The translations under genes and the position numbers were made by a program. The notes under the pieces were generated by a model, which saw nothing but the letters and a program-made list of their open reading frames with translations, had not been told where the DNA came from and did no database searches. This document shows positions 38,901 through 50,900 of a stretch of DNA of 64,000 nucleotides, piece after piece; within the stretch, counting starts at the first letter, position 1, and every line of letters begins with the position of its first letter. Source of the stretch: Capra hircus. Its lineage: Eukaryota > Chordata > Mammalia > Artiodactyla > Bovidae. The stretch lies in the NCBI RefSeq assembly GCF_001704415.2, contig NC_030811.1, positions 186,001-250,000 on the forward strand, given 5' to 3'.

Positions 38901-41900
38901 TCTTTCTAGCAAGATGGGCCAAGCCTGAGCCAGGCAGGGATTGAGTCAGTCTAAGGCTGCATTTCAGGCTCTCTGAAGGCTTGTTTGTCATTATTCCTAA
39001 GTCACAGCCCTTTAGGGGCTTCAGATGAAAACCGAGGAATCCTTCTACTCATCCAACACGTGAGCACCTTGGGAAATGGAAAAGGAGAGAAGGAAACTCT
39101 CTTAAGTAACTGCCTGCAGAATTCGAGGCTCCCTGTGGCTTCCTTTTCTCCACTCTGTTGCCTTGAAAGCCTTAACGTCTTTCGTCGTCCGTTCCACCTG
39201 GTGACGCTGTTACAAGCTCTGGACCTCCGCTCTCTAATCAGCACTGTGCCCTGAAACCTGGGTTAACCCTCAGCCAGGAGATGAGAGGAGCTGCCGTGCC
39301 CGATGCTCCCTCCACAACAGGGCCCTAGTCCTTTAGGTCCCAGCCGCCTCCGCTGCCCTCCAGAGCTCCGTAGACAACTTTTTAAATCACAGTTGACATG
39401 GGAGGGAGGTCAGATAAGTTTCTCTTTGGAGCCACAGGTGGAAGTCTGCTTAGAATATATTTTTTAATATCCTTCAAATTTGTAAACTCTACTTCAACTT
39501 AATGATCTTGGAAGTGCATTTGTGTGGAACAGCTTGTCTCCAAACAATTAAAAGTCAGAGTTAAATCAAATATCTAATTAAGTCTTCTCCAAAGCAGAAT
39601 TTAAGTGCTGTAAAATAATTATAAACAAAATGTTCTTAACATGCTTTAGAGAAGCAAATATCACATAAAGTTAAGTTCAAAGACAGGTCCTTTGAGGTGG
39701 GTCTTGCAGGAAGTTTGCTGCAGAGACACATGGTGTTCACATCTGTGAAGTGGGGCGTGCTTCTGCAGGCTCAGATGCATCGTGGCTGTGCTATATACAT
39801 TTATCCCAAAACCCTCTTTCTAGGACTCTGCTCTAAGGCGTGAAGTCAGAAATAAAGGGCAATATTGATACACAAAAATGTGTCCCGTAATGCAAAGCAG
39901 AAACCATCTTAAATACACAAGGCATGCTTAAATTGTTCAGTTCAGTTCAGTCGCTCAGTCGTGTCCGACTCTTTGCAACCCCATGAATTGCAGCACGCCA
40001 GGCCTCCCTGTCCATCACCAACTCCCGCAGTCCACACAAACTCATGTCTATTGAGTCGGTGATGCCATCCAGCCATCTCATCCTCTGTGGTCCCCTTCTC
40101 CTCCAGCCTTCAACCTTTCCCAGCATCAGGGTATTTTCTGAGTCAGTTCTTCTCATCAGGCGGCCAAAGGACTGGAGTATCAGCTTCAACATCAGTCCTT
40201 CCAATGAACACCCAGGACTGACTTCCTTTAGGATGCACTGGTTGGATCTCCTTGCAGTCCAAGGGACTCTCATGAGTCTTCTCCAACATTGTTCACTTCC
40301 ATAAAAAAGAAGCTTTATGATTAAAGCCACACAGGCATCTGTCGAAGTGTTTAACTCTCCATCTCCTCCCTCTTCCCATGACCCCCATTCCCCCGTCCTC
40401 ATCCTCCCTCCCCTTTGCCTTCCTCGCCCCCCCTCGCCCTCCCCCACGCCCCCCTCGCCCGCCCCCACGCCCCCTCGCCCTCCTCCCTGCCCCACACCGC
40501 CCCCCCTCGGCAGGAAGCTGCACTGCACCCGGAACTACATCCACCTGAACCTGTTCCTGTCTTTCATCCTGCGGGCCGTCTCGGTGCTGATCAAGGATGA
40601 CGTGCTGTACTCCAGCTCCGGGACTCTGCACTGCCCGGACCTGCCGTCCTCCTGGGTAAGGCTGTACGGGGCCGGGCCCTCTAGGCAGCCTTGTTTACTC
40701 CCGCCCTGCCTCCGACCTCCGTCTGGGATGAGGTCCAGAGCCCGCTTCACCGAGGCCCCGATCGGGGGGCGGGGGGTGGTCCAGCCTGCGCTCAGAGCAT
40801 CTCAGGGCGGCGGGTGCCGCGGGCGAGGGGCACAGGGGCTGCCCGCTGGGAGGTCATGGCCCGAGTGCTGACGCAGGCAAGACCAGACTTGCTCGAGGGC
40901 ACCGCCGGGAGACCAGCAGCAGCTGGGGGCTGGAAGAAGGGGACACGCGTGGGCACGCGTGGTGCCGTTTTCTCCCCCGTGCCCGGGATTCCGAGCGGTG
41001 GATGCTTCCAGCCGGCAGGACGGGTACCACCTGGGGGCGCGTGGCCCTGGCACCTGTCCCGGACGCAGTGCGGTGAACGGGCTGCGCAGGGATCACCCGG
41101 ACTGGTAGTTTGTGCGGCGCAGGTGGGGCAGGCGGTGGACTTAGTGGGGCTTCAGAAGGAAGCTCAGTTTGGTGCGCTCACTGAGCGAGCCCGGTCCAGT
41201 GCTTCTCTCCTCCGGGGTTCTTCATGCCACCCGCTCAGATCCGCTCTTCCACGCAGAGCCAGACCCGGCTCTCCCCCGGCATCCGGCATGGATGGACCCA
41301 TTTGCTACCACCGTTCCTCTGGCCTGAAGAGGTCTGAGTCAGGGTCTTTCTAAAACGGTGAAGCCTTTACCACACTGCAGAGCCGCTGCTTCCCGGCCCG
41401 CAGGTTACTACGCCCCTGGGGACAGCCCCTCCGCGAGGCGTGTGGACTGGCTGCAGCAGGAAAGTCAGCAGCGCGGCGCTCCACCCCGACTTCCCACCCC
41501 AGGCGGGAGGGGCCCCCGGGCTCTTGTCCCAGGATGGAGTCTCTGCACAGGTGGGGGTCCCTCAGAGGCCAGGACCAGGGAGACCCGGTTCTCCTCCCGC
41601 TGAGAAATCTTGCCCTGCTTCTCTGCCTTACTCAGAGCTCTGCTCCAAGGAGCCCTCCTTACTTAGCTCCTCCTTCATTAAAGGATGTAGTGACCCTGAT
41701 GGACCCACGGACACCAGGCCCTTGACCTGAGCAGTATGCTGTCCTGCTGTGCAGACAGAGGACCTGGCTGGCTCCAGGCTGAGGGAGATGGAGGTGGAGG
41801 GATGTGAACTTGGATGTCTTTGCCCCGAGTCCCACCTGCCTGGGGCGTTGGGGGCAAACTCAGGTTTGAAACATCTGAACAGGGGTACTCCTGTTCAGAG

Positions 41901-44900
41901 AGGAGGGCAGGAGGTTGGGCTGGGGGCCTGACTTTGCCAAGGGTCCTGGGCTCCACAGCCCAGGATAGAATAAGGGGGCAGAGGGGGGAGAGGGAGCAGG
42001 AGGAAGGGAAGTGAGCAGAGCCTGTCAACACACACAGGTGCACATGTGCGTGCAGACACGCAGCCGTGTGTGCTCACACGTGCATGCAGACACACAATCG
42101 TGTGTGCTCACACATGTGCATGCAGACACGCAGCCGTGTGCTCACACGTGCATGCAGACACACAGCAGTGTGCTCACACGTGTGCATGCAGACACAGCAG
42201 TGTGTGCTCACATGTGCCTGCAGACACACAGCCGTGTGTGCTCACACATGTGCATGTAGACACGCAGCCGTGTGTGCTCACATATGTGCATGCAGACACA
42301 GCAGTGTGTGCTCACATGTGCATGCAGACACGCAGCCGTGTGTGCTCACACATGTGCATGCAGACAGCAGTGTGTGCTCACATGTGCGTGCAGACACACA
42401 GCCGTGTGTGCTCACACCCAGGCACACACACACTCTTCACAGTCTGTCCCTTCAAGAAAGTTTGGCTCCAAGCCTGGAAGGACAGCTCTGAAGACAGGGG
42501 CTTTGAGTGGTGCTGGGGGAGCCCACGTCCTCGAGTGTGGGGCGCTTGCACACAAGACGCCGGAAACCACAGAAGCGGCCGTGGCCGTGGCCCTCACCTC
42601 TGCTGCTCGCTGAGCAGTGAGGGCTCCGGGCTTCAGGCCCGCAGAGGTGACAAAGCCTCCTTCCCCAGCCCTGCAGCCATCACTCCCACACGTTTAAGTA
42701 AGGTCTCCTGTTTGCTGGCTCTTAGCACCTGTGGACTCTGTAAGTCTCCCCAGGACCGTAGGGAATTGTGTCCCCATAGGGCCCAAGAGGCAAGCGTTTC
42801 CAAGTGTGGCCCTGGATTGTGCTTTTGACAGTCATGGAAATGGGAGCAGTTTTCTCATCATTTGCAAGGGGTTGGCCCTCAAAGAAGCCAGCTTTATTGG
42901 CTCATAAAGTGGACCTAGAGACAGAACCCGGCTTGCATCCTTACCAAGGCCAGCCCCCCCCCCCACACACAGGGGCCTCCTTGTCTGCACTCCTTGGTTT
43001 GGGTTTCATCTAAACTGTGGAAACTGCGCTGCAGTCTGGAGAAAAGAAGTGACCCAAGGGCCACCTGAAGCTGACCTTCAACAGGACCTCCTGCAGACCC
43101 TGGGGCTCAGTGCCCTGCACGCCTGGCTGCCGTGGGTGGTAGAGGCTCCCAGAAGGCACAGGACTGGCCAGGGACCCGCTGGGAACCAAGCAGGGTGCAG
43201 TCCTGGCCGCTGGCCTCTCGGCCTTCCCACGACTGAAGGTCGGCAGACAGCCCCTCACCCCAGAGCCTCTGCCCTTGGAGTGTTGATGGCGTATGAGCTG
43301 CAGGGACGGAGTGCAGACATGGCATTTCAGACCTTTTACCAAGAAGAAAGAACTGGAATCATCTTAAACACACTTCGTCTTTTTTCCCCCTTCAACAGTC
43401 CGTCTTGGAAACTCTCTGAGTCTACCAGGGTCCCGGGGTCTCTGTTGAATCTGGAAGGTGTGATGTAGTCTGTGTGACCATCCCGCCAGTAACAGACACA
43501 CCTTGGTTTCTATTTCTGCCACCACTCGGTCAGGGGGGACTGGCGAGAGACTGGAGGCGGTGAAGCGCCCGTGTATTTCAGCTGTAACAAGCAGAGCTGG
43601 GCGCCGTGGGCGCCGCGTGTGCAGGGTGCTCCTGCCCCGGCCCCAGGGCTCGCCGTGGGCTCCCTCTCCCCGACCCCCAGACCCGCCTCTGCCACTGTTC
43701 CAGCAGGGGGCGCCAGTCCCAGGGCCTCCTCGTTGGGTTTTACGCGCCTCTTCCCACTCACCCGGCCCAGCCCTGGCCTCCTCCACGTGCCGCACCCCCG
43801 CCCCACACCCGGCACTGGTGAACCTTAACCGCCTTGGAAAGAACAGAGCAGGAGAAACCTAGTGCCAGGCAACGGAGCGAGCGTCCTGGCGACGTGGAGC
43901 CGCTCCAGGTCAGAGCTCCTCGCAGCCGGCGCCCGCCTGGAAGGCTGCCGCGCGTTTCTTGCCTGCCCACCACGTGCACGCGTGTGGGTCTGTCCACATG
44001 TCATCGGTGTGTCCACCGCATCTGTCCACGAGTATGTATTTGGGCAGCAGGCTGTAAAGATACAGGACAATAGAAATAAAAGTGCTGGGGGGTTGTTTCC
44101 AGTGCGTTTATATAAGCTTAGTGATCTAAAGCCTAAATTTCCCCTTTCTAAACACCTGAGGAAATACTTTGTTTGGTGGGTTTCTCTTGTTTTTTACTTT
44201 ATTCTCGTCTGTTGTTAAGAGTACACAGTGAGGAGGGAGAGAGGAGGGAAGTGGGAGTGAGCGGAGGGTTAGTGGAGACGAGGCGGCCGGGCCCCACGCG
44301 GTCGCTCAGGGGGAGCGTCCCCTCGGGCGTGGGGTGTGTCTGCCCGGCCGTGCCGCCCTCCGCAGGCTGCGGGCCTCGCCGCACAAGCACGCGCTCACGC
44401 TGGCGCCTCCGGGAGGCACCTCCGCGCGCCTCGCGCAGCAGGGACCCGGAGCGGCGGCCGTGGGCCTCCGGGAGGCGCCTCGCGCAGCAGGGACCCGGAG
44501 CGGCGGCCGTGGGCCTCCGGGAGGCACCTCCGCGGGGCGGCGTGGCGCGCGCGCTCACGCGGCCCCTCCCCGTGCAGGTGGGCTGCAAGCTGAGCCTGGT
44601 GTTCTTCCAGTACTGCATCATGGCCAACTTCTACTGGCTGCTGGTGGAGGGGCTCTACCTCCACACCCTGCTCGTGGTCATCTTCGCCCCCGGCCGGCGC
44701 TTCCGGGCCTACCTCCTGATCGGATGGGGTAAGGACTCGCCCTGCCTGCTAGGTGCTCCCTCGGACCTGCCCGCAAAGACGCTCTCCGCTCAGAAACACC
44801 CTGGGCTGCCCCTGGAGGAAGAGAGTCAACACCTTAATGTTTCGGGAGCCAGAAAGTGAAAGTGAAAGTCGCTCAGTTGTATCCAACTCATTGCAACCCC

Positions 44901-47900
44901 ATGGACTGTGTAGTCCATGGAATTCTAAGCATTCTTACTGGAGTGGGTAGCCTTTCCCTTCTCCAGGGGATCTTCCCGACCCAGGGATGGAACCCAGGTC
45001 TCGCCCATTGCAGGCGGATTCTTTCCCAGCTGAGCCACCTGGGAAGCCCTGGAGCCTGGTCTAAAACCATTGTGACTCTCATTCCTCGGGTGAACCCCAA
45101 CCAGGGCAGGGGGGTGGGGGTGGGGATCAGAAAGAAGGGGCCTGGGAGAAGGGGCAGGGAGGCCGTCCCCAGTGAGGTCCCCCTAACGTGCTCACCAGCG
45201 GGGCTCTGCCCAAGCTGGAATCAGAAAGGGGTGAAGCTGCGGGCCCCCACCTTCGCAATGAGGGGTGCCCCTTCAGGTCTCTGCCAAGTCGGGACACAGC
45301 CTCTCCAGCACGTTGATACTAACATCCAGAAACACATGCGTTTCAGGCCTGTGAAGCCTTCTAACATGTATTAAATTATCTTCGCTGCTTAGTAAGGTGT
45401 GAGGGTAAGCCTGTGTGTATTTATGAAGCCGCCGCCACCGCCGCCAAGTCACTTCAGTCGCGTCTGACTCTGTGCAACCCCATAGACAGCAGCCCACCAG
45501 GCTCCTCTGTCCATGGGATTTTCCAGGCAAGAGTACTGGAGTGGGGTGCCATTGCCTTCTCTGTATTTATGAAGAGTTTCCATTAATCTGTCCATCAGAA
45601 AGCCCTTGTCCCCGCTGGCAGGGAGCTCACAAAGGCTCCCGTGTGCGTCCCCATCGGGCTGGTCCAGGTGGCCAGCGCTGGGCCGGGGTGACCGGGTGTC
45701 TCTCTGCAGGCATCCCCACCGTCTGCACGGGTGCGTGGACTGTGGCCCGGCTCTTGCTGGAGGACACGGGGTGAGTGCTGTGCCTGTGGCTGAGGGGGGG
45801 GGCGCCGCTGACAGAGGGCCTGGCGAGCCAGAGGGCAGCTTTGTGTCTGGGCAGAAGGCAGCCTCTGGACGTTCGGGGGGGACTCGGGGCGGGGAGCTCA
45901 GAAAGGGGCCACAGGGCAGGTGGAGCTGAATGGGGGCTGGCCACAGAGCAGGGCTGGCGTCCGCCAGGCAGAGACAGAGCCCTGTCTTAGGGAGACTGGT
46001 GTGGCCTGGAGCCCATCGGGAACCCAGCGGGAGGGCATCCAGGCTCAGCCCTCTGAGGCCCTGCGGTTGGGCCAGGCCCGGACGCTTCTGCTGTGTGCGC
46101 AGTGGGGCAGGCCGTGCCCAGCCTGAGGCACCCCAGCTCCCGCTGTGGAGCCCAGCAGCTGCTGTGCCTTGTGCCGGCCCGGGTCCACCAGCCACCCCCT
46201 CCCAGCCGTCCCCTGCCAGTAACAAACACCCCAAGCATGGCGCTCACACAGCTCCAGTTTATTGGTGTGCTTCTGTCCCTGCCTCTTTGGTCAGCTCTCC
46301 AGCTCAGTCTCGCTAACTCACCTGCCGTGGGCACCTACCAGCAGGGGAGGCCGGGGCTGCGGGTCTAGACAGGCCACACTGAGTTACACGGACTCCACAC
46401 CCTCCTGTCGGAACCAGCCAGGCTCCAGGACGAGGGTGGGTCTGCTCTGCTGGGAGGGGTGTGGGTTAACAGGGAATCGGGGGCCGTTGTACAAGCCTGC
46501 TGTGCCAGCTTCGTCTCGGAGACAGGGCCTGGCAATCAGGAGGGGCCACCTGACAAGCCTGTGAGTCAGGCTCGCCGTGGTCAGGGCCGGCTTGTTTGGC
46601 CAGCCCGGCGTGAGGGGTGCAGCCACGGGCATGTGAAATCCTCCTGTGCTTGGTTTATAGATGGAATCCGTGATAATGTGATTTTCCTTCTCTTTCTTCA
46701 ATAGTTGCTGGGATACCAATGACCACAGTGTTCCTTGGTGGGTTATACGAACACCAATTTTAATTTCTATTATAGTAAGTGACTTCTGTGTGGAAACCTG
46801 AGTTACCACCAGGTTGCACTTGGGCAGAGAGCCCTGTGGTGAATACAGATGGCCCCATTCCACTCAGCCTCTCGAGACAAGAATCCCAGGCTGAGCTCTT
46901 CCACGGGAGCTCTGCCCACCGTCAGGAGGAAGGGGAGGGCGAGAGGGAGACATGCCTTTGGGGGGGGGTCACAGTCAGCTCCCCCAGGTGTGCAGCCTTG
47001 GATCTGAACTGGATTTCCATCTGTGGATTGCACGTCTTAATGTTCTCAACTTAACTGCCACAGCCTGGGGTCAACACATAGGTGACGCCACAGACAGACT
47101 GCCCTGCTCTAACTTGGGGGATGGGCAAAGGGAGCAGATCCCAACTGGGCAGGGCACCAGCGCTCCTGAGCCAGCGGGGCCCGGAGCCCCATTTTGGGTG
47201 GGGCTGAGCCGCAGACATCCAGGCCTCGCCGCCTCCCTTGCAGGGGGACTTCACACCCTGAAATGTCATCTCTTTTTGTGCAGGTCAATTTCATCCTTTT
47301 TGTTAGTATTATACGAATTTTACTGCAGAAGTTGACGTCCCCAGACGTCAGCGGCAACGATCAGTCACAGTACAAGTGAGTATGTGTTTAGAGCCAGCTT
47401 GCAACCACCCTCACCAGCCTCACGCAGCCTGATAACCTGGAGTACCTATGTGGAGAGCAGAGAAACGGGGGCTCGGGGACCCACACATGACCCCACGTCT
47501 TCTCCTTTAGTCACAGGAGTGTGCCCCTGGCCCATTTACCCCCGGACATGGAGTGACTTGCCCAAGGGCTAGCATCGCCATGGCCGAGTCCTTCCCGTGC
47601 CCCCAGTGTGGGCACCCTCTAGGGAGCTGGGTGCTGGAGTGCCCTGCCCACTCTCCTGTTTGTGCCCTGGCCTTTCCTCCTTGGCCATGCTTGTTTGCAT
47701 TTCATATTTGGTTCTGTCCTCCCTGTGGGGCCGCAGGGTCCAGGCAGCGCCTCGCGCGGGCCTTGTGCTTGATAACGACTGTTTGGTGTTTGTTGCTTGA
47801 ATGGTAACAGGAAGGTGGATATCATCTCCCTCGTGAGAAAGAGAGCAGAGTTTAAGTACTCACCCACCCTCATCCAGCTAATTAACAAGGACTGAGAACT

Positions 47901-50900
47901 CTGTAAAGGAACTGGAAGACTGTAAATGTCTATCAGGAATTTATAAAGAACAAATAAAGTCTGCACCTCGAGTGTAAACTAAAACTCAGTTCAGTGTGGA
48001 GGGGCTGGTGCAGCTGGTCCAGCCTTGGGTTCAGGCAAACAGGGGCGGGAACTGCAGACCCCGATAATGCGTGGCCCCAGGGGGCTACCTGCCCACCCCA
48101 GGAGGGTGGGCCCCCTCAGCTGCGTCTGTCCCTTCCCTCCTTGGGACGCAGGGCGGCCTGGGGGGACATTCAGGTGGCCTCCCCCAAGGTGGGCGGCCCA
48201 GCGCTGGTTCCGTACCAGCTGGAGGCCCAGGGGAGGTGACCACCCTGCACCCCGCCTGCCTCCTCACCTTGGAGTGGAGATGCTGGCAGGAAGACAGCCA
48301 CTATTATTTGGGGGGGCTCCAAAATCACTGCAGATGGTGACTGCAGCCATGAAATTAAAAGATGCTTACACCTTGGAAGAAAAGTTATGACCAACCTAGA
48401 CAGCATATTGAAAAGCAGAGACATTACTTTGCCGACTAAGGTCCGTCTAGTCAAGGCTAGGGTTTTTCCTGTGGTCATGTATGGATGTGAGAGTTGGACT
48501 GTGAAGGAGGCTGAGTGCCGAAGAATGGATGCTTTTGGACTGTGGTGTTGGAGAAGACTCTTGAGAGTCCCTTGGACTGCAAGGAGATCCAACCAGTCCA
48601 TTCTAAAGGAGATCAGCCCTGGGATTTCTTTGGAAGGAATGATGCTAAAGCTGAAACTCCAGTACTTTGGCCACCTCATGCGAAGAGTTGACTCATTGGA
48701 AAAGACTCTGATGCTGGGAGGGATTGGGGGCAGGAGGAGAAGGGGACGACAGAGGATGAGATGGCTGGATGGCATCACTGACTCAATGGATGTGAGTCTG
48801 AGTGAACTCCGGGAGATGGTGATGGACAGGGAGGCCTGGCGTGCTACGATTCATGGGATCGCAGAGTCAGATATGACTGAGCGACTGAACTGAACTGAAC
48901 TGAAGGCTGTGAGCGCTGATAGAGGGAACCTTCAGAAGACGCTTAGTGCCCGGCCCCAGCAGGTGCTGTGATGGGGTGTGTAAGCATACACACATGACCG
49001 GGCCCCAGTAAGTGCCGTGATGGGGTGTGTAAGCACACACACATGACCTGGCCCCGGTAAGTGCCGTGATGGGGTGTGTAAGCATGCACATGTGACTGGG
49101 CCCCAATAGGTGCCGTGATGGGGTGTGTAAGCACACACACGTGACTGGGCCCCAATACATGCCGTGATGGGGTGTGTAAGCACACACACGTGACCGGGCC
49201 CCAATACATGCCGTGATGGGGTGTGTAAGCACGCACACATGACTGGGCCCCAATACATGCCGTGATGGGGTGTGTAAGCACGCACACATGACCGGGCCCC
49301 AATACATGCCGTGATGGGGTGTGTAAGCACACACACGTGACTGGGCCCCGGGCTGCGGCAGGCTCTGCCCGGCCCTCGGTGGGCCCAGGCCACAGGGGGA
49401 GCAGCCTTCCTCCGGCACTATCACTGCCCGGGCTGCTACCAGACCAGCTGCAGCCCCGGCCACCCCTCGACGGCACTCCCAGATTCTGCAGGTCTTGCTC
49501 ACTGCCCCCTTGACCTTTCCTTTGGGCTCTGGGGAGCGATCGTAAGTGGATCGTAGAGACCGATGCTTTTGTTTTGGAAACAAAATTACATGCAGATAAC
49601 AGAATCCACTCTTTTTCCAGAGTAACAAAAGCAGAGCTATCCGTGGTGCTCGCCTGGCTGTAGTTTGGCGTGTTTTCTGTCTCCATCTCATAACAGAAGT
49701 GACAGATCCCAGGCACGGGGCCCCAGGGGTCCCGCCTCTAAGCCCCCTTTCTAGAGACCAGCAGAGTGTCAACCACAGGAGTCCAGGCAGATCCCTCTGA
49801 CATCTGCCTAACGGGCTGCTCCCTGCAGAACCCCAGCCTCACTCACCAGGCAGACACCGGCCACGGTGCTGAAGGCCGTGAGGCCACCACGTGCTGTGGT
49901 CAGACAGTCAGGTCTGCACGTGCCAGTAGGGGCTCCTGAGGCCTCCTGGCCCAGCGAGGCCCTGGTCACAGGCACAGCTGGGGCAGAGCTCGGGCAGATC
50001 ACCCAATGCGAGGAAACCCCTTGTGAACTCTGCAGGTGTCTCAAAACACGTAAAGAAAGGGGTGACTTCTTTCTGAGTTTCGGTTCGGTTCAGTTCAGTT
50101 GCTTAGTTTGTCTGTCTGTGACCCCATGGCCTGCAGCACGCCAGGCTGCCTGTCCTTCACTGTCCTAGAGTTTTCTCAAACTCATGTCCATTGAGTCAGT
50201 GATGCCATCCAACCATCTAATCCTCTGTCATCCCCTTCTCCTCCTGCTTTCGATCTCTCCTGGCATCAGGGTCTTCCCAAGTACAGGCGCCAACCCAGCA
50301 GAGCAGGTGGAGAGGAGCCGGAGGCGCCCCCCCTTGGTTCCCTCCACGTTGCCAGGGTGAGGCTGGTCACTGGGACGGTGGCTGGTGGGGTCATGAGGGG
50401 GCCCAGCCACTGCCTGTCTGCCCATTCTCCAGGTGACCCCAGGGCTCCTGACCCTCAGGCCGTGTTGGGGTCGCTGCATCAGATACAGCCACGAGGACTC
50501 CCCCGGGAAGAGGCCAGGTCACCTGCAGAGACCTGATGTAACTGGGTGGGGGGCAGCTCGGATTCCAAGTCTGAAGAGCCCCCCGATGACTCTCGTGTGC
50601 AGCTGTGAGAGTCCCTGGCTCACGGCAGGTTCTCCAAGGGGGTTCCGCTGAGCAGCTGCAGCGCCTCTGTGCACCTGAAGCAGCTTCTCGGGCTGAGGCC
50701 CAGACGCTGAGTCAGAGGCAGCCTGCTGCCCCTGGTGCCAGGGCCGGTGCAGGGGCCTGGGAAATGCTGACTTAGTGGAGATGACCTGTACCTGGTTGGG
50801 GCGTGGGACAGGCTTGGGGGCAGGTAGGACTGAGTTCAGCTGTCTTGCTTTCAACACCACTGCAGTGAGAAGAAAGTGTGCTCTTTGGTTAGGAGGGTAA

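Larger units (their letters stand above)
27405..40513 (+). other. VIPR2: VIPR2 intron 5 (13.1 kb)
   Basis: 13,109-nt GT..AG intron, mostly repeats: SINEs (27626-27763, 29119-29322), a possible LTR (28190-28480), a 45-bp minisatellite (30092-30742), a long antisense L1 (about 31300-38890) with nested BovB, LTR and SINE insertions, and another BovB (39940-40287). The segment 38900-39930 is unique or old-repeat sequence, AT-rich at 39400-39700. The final 160 nt form a nearly pure C/T tract running into exon 6. Confidence 0.88.
40656..44577 (+). other. VIPR2: VIPR2 intron 6
   Basis: 3922-nt GT..AG intron. It contains a 34-bp minisatellite (42040-42420), GC-rich unique sequence at 40700-41300 and 43600-43980, and a CpG-dense segment with hairpin repeats next to exon 7 (44275-44577). 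No transposable element is clearly recognisable here, which sets it apart from the neighbouring introns. Confidence 0.88.
44729..45709 (+). other. VIPR2: VIPR2 intron 7
   Basis: 981-nt GT..AG intron. It carries two antisense SINEs, Bov-tA at 44855-45051 and BovA at 45429-45561. The latter has a perfect 13-bp target-site duplication. Nothing else is evident. Confidence 0.9.

Noticed and set aside
44173..44859. 228-codon frame containing VIPR2 exon 7
   Set aside because: Intron read-through in GC-rich DNA. Exon 7 has clean splice borders, so this is not a separate gene, though an internal start remains a minor possibility.
48387..48893. 168-codon intact-looking protein frame
   Set aside because: C-terminal part of the BovB LINE ORF, not a host gene.
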